Positions 44,051 to 52,756 of a DNA stretch of 64,000 bases are shown in pieces. This stretch comes from Trachythela sp. YZ-2020. Lineage: Eukaryota; Cnidaria; Anthozoa; Malacalcyonacea; Clavulariidae. The notes beneath the pieces were generated by a model. That model made no database searches, was not told where the DNA came from, and was given only the letters and a program-made list of their open reading frames with translations. How positions within the stretch are numbered: position 1 is the stretch's first letter; every line of letters starts with the position of its first letter. The translations under genes were made by a program, and so were the position numbers. The stretch is from positions 320,501-384,500 of the forward strand of contig JADLSH010000395.1 in the NCBI GenBank assembly GCA_016169945.1, given 5' to 3'.

Positions 44051-44271
44051 ACTGTCTCTAATCTAACTAAGAATTTCTAAATTTATAAATTTAGATTCTC
44101 ACATATGTAATTAACGTTAAAACGTGTAATTCAATCTTTGATTGTAATACTTTTATCATACTAAATTTCAATTATTCAATTCAATGTTACATAAAAACTG
44201 GCCTTACATTGTGCACAGTAATTAATAGGATGCGTTATCCAGTATAGTTTTTGGAACAGGGACACCAACGT

Positions 44272-44553
44272 TCAAGGCGAAACGAAATGTTGCGGTGGAG
44301 GGTGTGGGACTTGACCCGGTTCAAAGCAGGGAGCAGTGGGAAAGTTGTAAACTGTTACTGGAATGGTGGTATGAATCTGGGGTTCTTGTAGTGCAGTGAT
44401 GCCAGTGGTCCTTCCCGCAGGTTGAACCACTGTCCCACGTTGTCGAAGACAGCGGTATATGAAAGCACCACCCACAACGATAGCGAACAGAAGTAAGCCA
44501 ACAACAAGTACTGGAATAACCCAGTCATCATTGCCACTGATGTCGATATAGAT
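44272..44553 (-). CDS. Terminal exon of a type I membrane protein
   Basis: A minus-strand frame reads WVIPVLVVGLLLFAIVVGG, then AFIYRCLRQRG and a Pro/Thr-rich tail (about 60 residues, PHPPPQH near the end) to a stop at 44272. One transmembrane helix followed by basic residues and a short cytoplasmic tail is typical of a cell-surface protein's last exon. An acceptor-like AG lies near 44540. The upstream exons were not identified. It may belong to the same class as the cysteine-rich gene at 48-49.6 kb. Confidence 0.5.
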   Translation of the reverse strand: MYIDISGNDDWVIPVLVVGLLLFAIVVGGAFIYRCLRQRGTVVQPAGRTTGITALQEPQIHTTIPVTVYNFPTAPCFEPGQVPHPPPQHFVSP

Positions 44554-45005
44554 TTCTTACATCTACGATTCCATACTCCAAATCTACGATACATCTACGA
44601 ATACCACATTCGAAATGAAAAGAGAAATTAGAGATACGCTCGACATTTTGAGTGCTGTAAGTCTGACTACAATGTGAAAACCAGAGGGATAGAAGGCTAT
44701 AAAAAGGATTAAGAAGTATTTCTCTGGCTGACACAAAGCATTCTCGTTACTAAGCTTCTAATATACATAGTCAGAACACAAAGTCATGGGTAAGGCAAAC
44801 ATTGCCATCGCTGGTCCAGATGTTATATACAGCAGGTGTACAAGACTACGGAGTCCATCGTTTTATAATATTAGTTATTTGTATCTTTAGTGAAAGTAAT
44901 AACTGCACAAGAGAAGATTTAGTAGAACCCATCAGTTTTAGATGCCATTGAGTTATGCAATTTTACGGCTCAATTTCCATATTACCAACCTGAATTTTAA
45001 TATAA

Positions 45006-45102
45006 ACTTAATCTTAATCCTAGCGCTAATCCTAACAGTAATCCTAATCCCAACCACAACCCCAATTCTAACCCTAATCATAACCCTAATATCCTAACCT
45101 TA
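45006..45102 (+). repeat. Degenerate telomere-like repeat
   Basis: A series of CTAATC, CCTAAC, CCAACC and CCCTAAT units, much more diverged than the array at 34292. An old interstitial telomeric repeat or a related satellite. Confidence 0.65.
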
Positions 45103-45919
45103 ATGCTTGTGACGTGTTTCGGGATAGTAATATGGAAAGTCACTCGATTTTGCTATGTTATTTCGAGTCGCGTGGGAAATTCTTGATTTTTTTTGTTTTT
45201 ACTTTAATGTTGCTGTTGCCAGAAGAGAAAAAGGAGCAAGAATCTTCTATTTTTTTCATACTCGATCTTAAATGCAATCCGAAACTGACCATAAGGAAAG
45301 CTGTAGATGTAGTTGTTAGGTTGTGATGACCCATTGCCAAAATGTTCATTTTTTTGTTTTGTTGATAAAAATACATTAGCATCAATATTTATTGCATCTG
45401 AAATTTTTTATTATTTAATCACGGTTACTTAAAATACCATTTTTCGCGAACCAATCGTTCAAATTTAGAAAGTATCCCATTGTTTGATACCTGAATGCAT
45501 AAGCTTCAAAATAAATGTAAACAGAAATGTTGTAGGACTCCGTTCTTTTTGATACACCAGAGGCGTGGGGAGTTTCGGGGATGCGGCACTCGCCCCCAAT
45601 GTTTAACAATTGCACATTTGTGGCATATTTTGCCATGTTGGTCGGGCAAAGATACATTCAAGTCATGTTGAGTAAGAACAAAATGACTTGAAGACAAGTT
45701 TGGGCAAATTAAAAATTTGCTAAACTAATATACTACATTTTCTGACCATCAAAATTCTATAAAATCTTCGTCCAAGGTGTTTGAAATGGCGTTTCAGAGA
45801 GTCTATTTTTCAAATTTTCTGGGGGAGCATGCCTCCATATATACCCTCCGAATGGCCTTGTGCTTTCAGCACTCTATCCCTGTGCATTCCCGCTAGCGGC
45901 ACGAGGGTCCAACTTACGC
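45103..45919. other. Intergenic, no supported gene
   Basis: Short frames only. None has a family pattern or convincing splice sites. Confidence 0.45.
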
Positions 45920-46269
45920 CACTGGATCAGGGGCGCACATTTGATAAATTTTAAGGGGGTTTGGACCGATCCGGGACCGACTTTTGATTCGGGAATGATC
46001 CGGGACCGACTGTTGTTCATAACGAATAATGATACAGTGTACCTGGCTACAATGAAAAGACTTATTGACTGAAAAGATTATTGAAAATTGATATTTAATG
46101 CGTTTCGAATTGACAATTAGATGGACAAAATATACAATTTTGAAAGATATAACTTTATACGATTAACAATCAGGAAATCTTAGTTAAACAATTAGTTCTA
46201 CACTTATACACTAATCGACTCTTGGGGAGTTTTGCCCAGCGATCAACTATTACGTTCAGATCAATTGAA

Positions 46270-46422
46270 TCAGTTAAATCTCTTTTCTGACCCTAAAGTC
46301 ATGAAAACCTTAAGCCTGTCCTGATTCATCACTGAGCGCACAACTGTCTTGATCAATTTCAGCTTAGAGAAGCTTCGCTCACTCGACGCCGATGTAATAG
46401 GTGCAGTTAAAATCATTAGGCA
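46270..46422 (-). pseudogene. hAT transposase C-terminal dimerisation fragment
   Basis: LMILTAPITSASSERSFSKL is followed by KLIKTVVRSVMNQDRLKVFM. The ASSERSFSKLK-x-IK and R-S-x-M-x-x-x-RL signature is that of the hAT dimerisation domain. The frame ends early at 46270-46272. Nothing upstream of it is preserved. Confidence 0.75.
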
Positions 46423-46775
46423 ACAAAATTTGTAGCGGGTGCGCAGTGCGCTATGATTTGACGTTTAAACCTTTCTTACACATTAACACATACCTTTCAC
46501 AACTGCATAAAAAGCCGCGTGAGTTTACCGCGCGTTGCTTCTTCAAATTCCACATCACATAATCAATTTGACCAATGCCTCAATGGTAATATTATGTTGT
46601 TCTTTTTAACAGTTTCCTTTCAAAAATAGTAGCGCCAGGCACCAACGTGGTCTCCCGTCTCCGTAGGAAGTTGCTAATGCGGAATACCGCATTTTATGTA
46701 ACGCGATACATTAAAAGTTCCTAAGGCCGCATTTTATGAAATCCAATACACATGACATATATATAGGAAATGTAG

Positions 46776-46916
46776 TTTAAGACCTAACCTGGAACGGTTG
46801 CGAAAAATGCAACACTAGGTCCTCTGGCAGGAATTGAATCGCAGGGCTGTGGGTTCAATGCCTGCCAGAGGACCTATTGTTGCATTTTTCGAAACCGTTC
46901 CTGGTTACGTCTTAAA
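46776..46916. mobile_element. Palindromic MITE with B-box-like sequence, nested in hAT
   Basis: TTTAAGACCTAACCTGGAAC at the left is mirrored, imperfectly, by GTTCCTGGTTACGTCTTAAA at the right. The arms extend through GGTCCTCTGGCAGG. The loop holds GGTTCAATGCC, a match to the Pol III B-box. A related GGCTCTCTGGCAGG piece lies at about 27971. Confidence 0.65.
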
Positions 46917-47105
46917 TTGTATATATATCTACTCACTTGGATTATCCACCAAACCCAGTATTCTAGTTCAATCAAGTGAAGTGCAAAAAAAAATCTTTAT
47001 AGCAAATGTATTTCGCCCCCCCCTCCCAAACCCCCCCAAATGTGCGCCCCTGGCTGGATACATCCTGTATATGCCAATGATTGGTCCAAGTATATTGCCA
47101 GATTC

Positions 47106-47327
47106 ATTAGGGAGTTTAAGATACAGGTTTAAAGGAAAAGGCAAACGGCAAAGTCGAATTTTCTTGCCAGAATTTTCATTTAACTTCTTCGCCTCATACT
47201 AAGAATCATCATACATTACAGTTTTAAAATAGCAAGTTCATTTTCCTTTTATTGCCTTATAGCGCAAAATTTTCTTCGCCTTCCGTTTGTCGTTTGATGT
47301 ATGAACGCGAATATTAAACTCCCTAAT
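47106..47327. mobile_element. Candidate MITE, 222 bp
   Basis: ATTAGGGAGTTTAA at the left is the exact mirror of TTAAACTCCCTAAT at the right. GGCAAACGGCAAAG and its approximate mirror occur inside. Non-coding. Confidence 0.6.
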
Positions 47328-48190
47328 GGTAATGAGAAAATAATAGACTCTTTTGATAACCATACAAACTGTATTGGTAAAATATATATTTTCCCCTGAA
47401 ACCTCTCATTACCTTCTCTACTACACACGAAAAACGCAAAAGTAGTTACAAACCTGCAGCAGACTACATACTGCATGCGCTAGTATAAGAATATAGATAT
47501 AGTCATAGAGTTAGTATGAGTACTTATACGAGTTCATATAAGACAGTCAGCTCCTATGTCAATAACAAGGCATTGACATGATATTAAACAGTTATATTGA
47601 CCATGTGCAAAACTAATTCAGAAGAAACGAATGTACTGTATATTGCAGCGTTTACTAAGCAATTGTACACTTTATATTAAATGTCAGGGAAAATATTACC
47701 AAGAATACGGGTACTAGAGAAACAGTAAGAAAATTAAAGGCGATTAACGCTGATCTAGATACGAAACTGGATTGATGGTAAAATATGATAAATTCAAATT
47801 CGAAAATGTGGACGGGACGTGATTTCAAGTCTCAGCAGTTTGTTCTAATGAAGTGAATTAATTTGATCCAGTCCTCAATCAGACTGAATATATTTTCGTC
47901 CAATCCTAGAACTGGATCAATATTTTTGGCTAATGCTCTCATTAATTATTGATGCGTTTGAAATGCAGTGTGCAGATATTGAAAACAAATCAGAAATTTT
48001 TAAACTAGGGAAACATTTGGAAAAGATGTATGTACATTTTTCCTGAACATTTGCTACATCCTTTTTAATGGTGGATTGATATTCATTTGCTGCATCAATG
48101 AAAAATGGATTGCGCTACAAGTCTGCTTTGGCTATTGTAGGATATAAATGTCCACAAAAATATTATACTGGTGTAGGAAAATCAATGGAT
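47328..48190. other. Intergenic, 3' flank of the cysteine-rich gene
   Basis: AT-rich, no gene seen. TTTGATCCAGT and ACTGGATCAA at about 47857 and 47911 form a short interrupted inverted repeat. Confidence 0.45.
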
Positions 48191-48191
48191 A

Positions 48192-48380
48192 TCAGGGGTG
48201 ATTGCCAGGATAGGGAGGTGGACTATCAGGAGAATTGAAGACATTTTGTGGATATAATTGGAGTCCACTTTGTTGTTGCATACCCAGTATTAAGTCAGGA
48301 TTCTCGTAGGTTTGATCAGTAGGGCTGTGGAGAGGGATAATGTATCCATCGTTGTCGCGTGGGGCAGGTGTTGAAAACAT
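48192..48380 (-). pseudogene. Possible remaining cytoplasmic tail of the cysteine-rich protein
   Basis: Just beyond the stop at 48386, in another frame, 62 residues read with tail-like motifs: TDQTYENPD, a Tyr-based signal, and SPPPYPGNHP, a PPxY-type WW-domain ligand. Either a frameshift near 48385-48400 has cut the tail off, or the resemblance is by chance. No splice donor was seen. Confidence 0.35.
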
Positions 48381-48385
48381 AGGAT

Positions 48386-49639
48386 TTAGTTGTTTTTATG
48401 AGAATGGTTTTTGGAAGGATCAAGAACAAATCCTGTTCCTTGTTGTGGTATAGGATTGTTAAAGCCAGTAAACTGAGTGTTAGATTGTGAATTCGTAATT
48501 ACAGTTCCTTGACTTTGGGCGCTTTGTAGAGATGTTGATCCTCTGTTGACTTGAGTTGTATCGATAGGTCGATTCCTTCTATAATACCAAAACACGGCAA
48601 TATATACGCCAACAGCAATTAGTAGTACAACTATGACTATAACAGCAATGTGCCACGGTGGAGAAGATTCTTTGGAGTTTGACTTCGTAGATTCGATTTC
48701 GGTTCGCCTTTCGCATCTATAGTCCGAATTGCAAGTCTCGTCAGAGCCACGACAGTCAGAGGTAGTATCACATGGTTCTCCAATGCGTCCGGATGGAGAG
48801 GATTCTGTGGCGGTTGATTTGATTTCTCGCCTGTCGCATCTATATTTGAAGTTGCAAATCTCATCTAGGCCACCACAGTCACTAGTAGTATCACATTGTT
48901 TATCAATGCAGTTCGCAACTCACTCGCTAGCTTCGTTCGAGCCATTGTTGCAACAGTAAAGACCTGAAGTACAGTCCGATTCTCTGGCACATTCGGAGCA
49001 ACCATCTTTTGCACATTTTCCAGCAATACAGCATTCATTAACAGGTCCACAATCATCATTTGAGTCACAATCCGCGCCAACGCAAGTTTTACTACAACGA
49101 TCTTGCCAAAAATAAACCATTTTCTTCTTGCAACAATACTTTTCTGAATCGCATTCAGAGTTCGATTTACACTGTATGAAACACCCTAGACTCACAGCGT
49201 GAACACAGTTGTCATTACGACAGCATTCCAACGTCCCTGCACAGTCATCGTTGCTGTTACAAAGTTTCCCGACACAATTCTTAGCACAGATAGTTTGACT
49301 GAAAGGAAAGCTCTTCTGACAACATACATGACCAGAACTACAGTTCAAGTCCGAATTACAGCCCGAACAACCACGACCAACACACTTATTTGAGCGGCAA
49401 CATAACTTCGGATCACCACAACGGCTTTCGGTTTCACAATATTGACCTTCACAATTTTTGCGTTGGCAGCTTCGCTTCGTACTACTGATACCACCACAGC
49501 AGAACTTATAAAGAAAACCTAGGATCTTGCTTGCGCAATTTTCATGAGTCGTGCATGTATCAGCAGTTTGAACAAGACAAATTTCGTTGCAAACGAAAAC
49601 ACACAAAGCAATGCAAAAAATAAAACGATTTGCCATCAT
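48386..49639 (-). pseudogene. Cysteine-rich type I membrane protein with in-frame TGA
   Basis: ATG at 49639 opens a signal peptide (MANRFIFCIALCVFVCNEIC). About seven disulfide-rich units follow, each with CC and a closing C-x(3)-C-V/I-G/D-x-x-C-x(3)-DC pattern. Then come two C-x(5)-DC-x-x-x-x-E-x-C units, a Ser/Thr/Glu stalk, a transmembrane helix (HIAVIVIVVVLLIAVGVYIA) and a basic FWYYRRNR start of the tail. A TGA at 48920-48922 interrupts the frame where the repeat pattern calls for Cys (the first C of C-x(3)-C). The same frame then runs open to 48386. So a single TGY-to-TGA change could separate this allele from a full-length protein. No intron is needed. The family is not known to me; the spacing recalls WAP- or Dickkopf-like folds. 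Confidence 0.62.
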
Positions 49640-51370
49640 GAACGACTGAAAATGTATTGCTGCAGCAAGTCAGGAACGATGCAAATATATAGAGTTTGGA
49701 ATGCAGGACGACTGCTTTTAAACTTCCGTTAGTTGGTAATTGCTGCATAATTTCATTAAATAAGTCTCTTGAAGGTTTGCTTGGGGATAATTGATTTGTT
49801 TTGTGAAAAACACCACGCATGCATGTGTATCCATTTCGCAAATCTTTGGATCCGCCAAAGCTTGGATCGGTACAAACAATACTGATAAAACAAGTGTCAT
49901 TGTACTGATTATTACTTGCGAAGAAGAATCGAGCTTACGGATCGAAATATTCGCCGAAATAGGCAATCGTTGTGTCAACATTCCACAAAATAAAAAAATT
50001 ATATTAGGCTACATTCCAGTGCCATGGACATGATATGGAAATACCATGGAAAAAATCATTTCATATTATTTTCATAATATGGTTTTGGAAAATATTTTTC
50101 CAGTGTAAATTACGTGCGCATACTGTACTTATAGTACACGTGCTGAAAAGCGGCCTTTATGCCTTTAGGCTGTATGTAATATTCTTGTTTTAATACTTCT
50201 GCCATTGCATTATATCATATAGTTAGTGTACTAATTCATTGCTGATATTTATAAGATGCAAAATATGGATGTTGGTCTTTTGCACACGGTTTTCTTATAG
50301 CGTCTTGATTTTATGAATGGTTCGGTCAAGTTATTACACTTTACAAGGTAATGTGAGCTTTCGAGTCGGAAGTCTGGATCATTGCATCAGCGCATATAGT
50401 TTGCATAAATTACATGTATAGCTGTAAAATACGTAATTTCGTTACCCTTTTTGAGACCATCATGTGATCATGTCAAAGACAAAGCAATACGTTTACTCGA
50501 TCTATTAGCCATCTATCTTAGCCCGACATAAACGTTGCATGACACGATTGCTTATTTGGCAAAGCTTTCGAGTTCGTAATCTATTTGACAATAGAACTGT
50601 ATTGAATATACTCGGACTACTTTGAATTATCTTTCAAATTATGATAATTACAATGTAATTGACTTGTTTTTTTGAAAACACGACGATTATTCATTTCGCA
50701 ATACTTTCGATCCAGCAGTTAGGATGGTCATCGGTATATCAGTGATCAGTACATATATTTCATATAAGTAAAATGCCATAAATCCTCTATTTAGGCCATC
50801 CCCCCTTTCAAATAAGCCACATTCTCTATTAATCTCCCCTCCCTCTCACCACCAAAATATATATGGGTACTGCGTAGGTTTATCGCTATAATTTCCGCTA
50901 GTTTATTACGTTTCTTACTTGCTACGTTGCAGGAAAATCATTAAGCCTCCCTCTTCAATTAATCCCACCTCTTCAATAAGCCCCCAGGCCCGTAGCTGAG
51001 GGGGGGCCTAGGGGAGCAAGGCCCCCCTACCGCATATTTGTGCCCCCCCCCAATACAATTGTGCCCCCCCAACAAAAAAAATGATGTAAGTTTTGGTGTG
51101 GTATAGTCGTTATAGGTTCTGGGTATCCAAAAAGTAATAATAATAAAATATGTCGGGGAAAATTTTTTGAAACCCCATAATTTAATTAACTTGAGAACAT
51201 AATGATTATATACTTCGAACCGGAAGCCTAAAGCTTGGTTAGTGTATTAGTTATTAGTTATTAACAGAAACAAATATAGTTTATGATACGAAATTTGTGG
51301 CTTCAGCACTCTAAGATTTCTTATATAGCTCTCTGAAACCAAGTCATTCTAGACAAGACCTTATGCATAA
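49640..51370. other. Intergenic up to the Polinton
   Basis: No supported gene. A minus-strand frame from about 49896 has a signal-peptide-like start (MTLVLSVLFVPIQALA), but the following sequence has no family pattern. Runs of G and C with CCCCCC blocks lie at 51000-51075. Confidence 0.45.
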
Positions 51371-51448
51371 TGACGTTAGTAGGGTATTTTTGGCGCCCAC
51401 GCCTCATTTTAGACCCCCATGACGCCAAAATTTTTATCCCTTACGTCA
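51371..51448. repeat. Imperfect palindrome at the presumed Polinton left end
   Basis: TGACGTTAGTAGGGTATTTT followed by TGGCGC is mirrored by GACGCCAAAATTTTTATCCC followed by TTACGTCA. Arms of about 26 bases surround a loop of about 22 bases. It overlaps the proposed terminal AGT. Confidence 0.6.
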
Positions 51449-51479
51449 GCATTTTAAAACACCACTCGCTACGCTCGCT

Positions 51480-51720
51480 CCCACGTGACAAACACCCGAT
51501 TCCCACGTGACAAACACTTTTCAAAAACTATTACACAACTATTGCGCAATACATGGCTACGCGCGTGCAACACATACCTACGCGCGCGCAACACTGTGCA
51601 ACACTGTGCACAACACTTTCCCCAAAAACACTTTCCAAACATTTTCCAAAACACTTGCTTCGCTTCGCTACGCTTCCCAAAACACTTTCCAAAAACATTT
51701 GAATCGATATTTTCACCAGG
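51480..51720 (+). repeat. Repeat-rich terminal region of the Polinton
   Basis: CCCACGTGACAAACAC occurs at 51480-51495 and 51502-51517. Then come ACGCGCG/CAACAC units, CAACACTGTG twice, and several CAAAACACTTTCC copies. The overlapping short frames here come from this composition and are not genes. It probably belongs to the terminal inverted repeat. Confidence 0.6.
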
Positions 51721-51742
51721 CCAAAAGAAAAAAATGTGAAGA

Positions 51743-52138
51743 ATGAGTAAAAGTGTGGATGATCGTGTTAGGTGTGACTACACCTTAAAATATGGGAGAA
51801 GAAAAGATCAAAAGTGTGGTGAGTTGGCTAAAGATGGAAGGAGTACTTGTAATGCACACAACCCAAAACGAATAGAACAAAAGAAAGTTCAAGATGCCAT
51901 CAAACGAGACATCGAAAGAGAGGATAGACTTAAGGCCTCGCCTGGTCCTTGTCAAAGTGTTTTAAAAAATGGGAAAAGGAAAGGTGAGGTGTGTGGTAGG
52001 ATGATAACACCAGGTAAAAAAACATGTCCTTGTCACGATCCAGTTAACATTGAGAACGCTCGTGAAAGAATGTGTGATTGGCAAGCTGATCGTAAAGCTG
52101 ATAATGACGACTACTACGCAGGCTCGTATTTGGACTGA
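51743..52138 (+). CDS. Two-unit zinc-binding protein of the Polinton
   Basis: 131 residues with two similar units: C-D-Y-T-L-K-Y-GRRKDQKC-G ... STCNAH (residues about 11-39) and C-Q-S-V-L-K-NGKRKGEVC-G ... KTCPCH (about 70-98). Each offers three Cys and one His for a metal ion; the motif C-x(8-9)-G-[RK]-x-K-x(2-3)-C-x(n)-C-x-x-H occurs in proteins of large DNA viruses and related elements. A basic, helical linker separates the units. A role in nucleic acid binding is inferred. It is the first gene from the left terminus and lies upstream of polB on the same strand. Its start lacks the AAATAAA motif of the genes to the right of polB. Confidence 0.65.
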   Translation: MSKSVDDRVRCDYTLKYGRRKDQKCGELAKDGRSTCNAHNPKRIEQKKVQDAIKRDIEREDRLKASPGPCQSVLKNGKRKGEVCGRMITPGKKTCPCHDPVNIENARERMCDWQADRKADNDDYYAGSYLD

Positions 52139-52182
52139 TTTGATTAGGGCTTCGAAAAAACCCCAAAAAACACTATAAAATT

Positions 52183-52201
52183 GGTATCTTATCAAGATAT
52201 C
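52183..52201. terminator. Stem-loop after the zinc-finger gene
   Basis: GGTATCTT pairs with AAGATATC around ATC, with one G-T pair. It lies 45 bases after the stop. Confidence 0.45.
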
Positions 52202-52277
52202 ACTTTTTATAAGACTGTGAGACCACCTTATAAGAATCGATACCCCCAAAACAAATAACTATAATAAAGTAAGAAGT

Positions 52278-52676
52278 ATGAGTTTGAAATTTGACACCCC
52301 AATTAAGTTTGAAATCCAAGAAGTCTTTACATTTGGCATCGACAAAGGCAAATATGGTGGTTACACAATTCCAGTCGTATTGGAAAATCCAGAACTGTCC
52401 AAATTACAAGAACTTGCGACAGAACATGAAGTTACAACCCTAAGATTTTATGGTGAGAAAAATAGCACCTTCTATCTCAAATGTGACCAACTGTCCGATA
52501 AATTAACAAAGGACTTATACAAAGAGGGTAATATGATAATTGCCCTTCACTTCTCCTTGGATGGAGTGTACACAAACAAGAACAAAGAAAAGTGTTTCGA
52601 CATTACGGTAAAAGGTATGAAGAAGGTGCGAAAGCCAGAAAGAAAATTAAAGCCTATCGTGGAAGAGTTATTATAA
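52278..52676 (+). CDS. Small unrecognised Polinton protein, beta-rich
   Basis: 132 residues, intact. Alternating hydrophobic segments (FEIQEVFTFG, TIPVVLEN, TTLRFYGEKN, FYLKCDQL, MIIALHFSLDGVY, CFDITVKGM) and a basic C-terminus suggest a beta-barrel. Its position just ahead of polB, its size and a Lys-rich tail would suit a single-stranded DNA-binding (OB-fold) protein, but I see no diagnostic motif. The upstream context ATAAAGTAAGAAGTATG resembles that of polB (ATAAAGAGGTATG), so the two may share a promoter class. Confidence 0.6.
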   Translation: MSLKFDTPIKFEIQEVFTFGIDKGKYGGYTIPVVLENPELSKLQELATEHEVTTLRFYGEKNSTFYLKCDQLSDKLTKDLYKEGNMIIALHFSLDGVYTNKNKEKCFDITVKGMKKVRKPERKLKPIVEELL

Positions 52677-52684
52677 GTATAAAT

Positions 52685-52735
52685 TAGGCTAATACCTAAC
52701 ATAGAAAACTAAATCGATAAAACAATTTAGTTTTT
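52685..52735. terminator. Two stem-loops between the unknown protein and polB
   Basis: TTAGG-CTAATA-CCTAA at 52685-52700, then a perfect 10-bp stem AAAACTAAAT / ATTTAGTTTT at 52706-52735 with a 10-base loop, followed by T-rich sequence. Confidence 0.55.
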
Positions 52736-52756
52736 TAAATATATTCATAAAGAGGT

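Larger units (their letters stand above)
45928..47052. mobile_element. Internally deleted hAT transposon
   Basis: CAGGGGCGCACATTT at the left end and AAATGTGCGCCCCTG at the right end are exact inverted repeats with the CAGNG start of hAT elements. The flanks CACTGGAT and GGCTGGAT (the latter overlapping the last base) agree at six of eight positions. Inside, on the minus strand, is the C-terminal dimerisation segment of a hAT transposase. A 140-bp palindrome (46776-46916) is nested in it. Confidence 0.78.

Noticed and set aside
46776..46916. A functional tRNA gene
   Set aside because: A B-box is present but no A-box at proper distance, and the whole is a palindrome inside a hAT element.
48920..48922. 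A variant genetic code reading TGA as Cys
   Set aside because: TGA ends many other good frames in the window, including the end of the Polinton Cys-rich gene (56976-56978). One codon does not support a code change.
49718..49981. A small secreted peptide gene
   Set aside because: A signal-like start is present but there is no Cys pattern, homology or splice support downstream.
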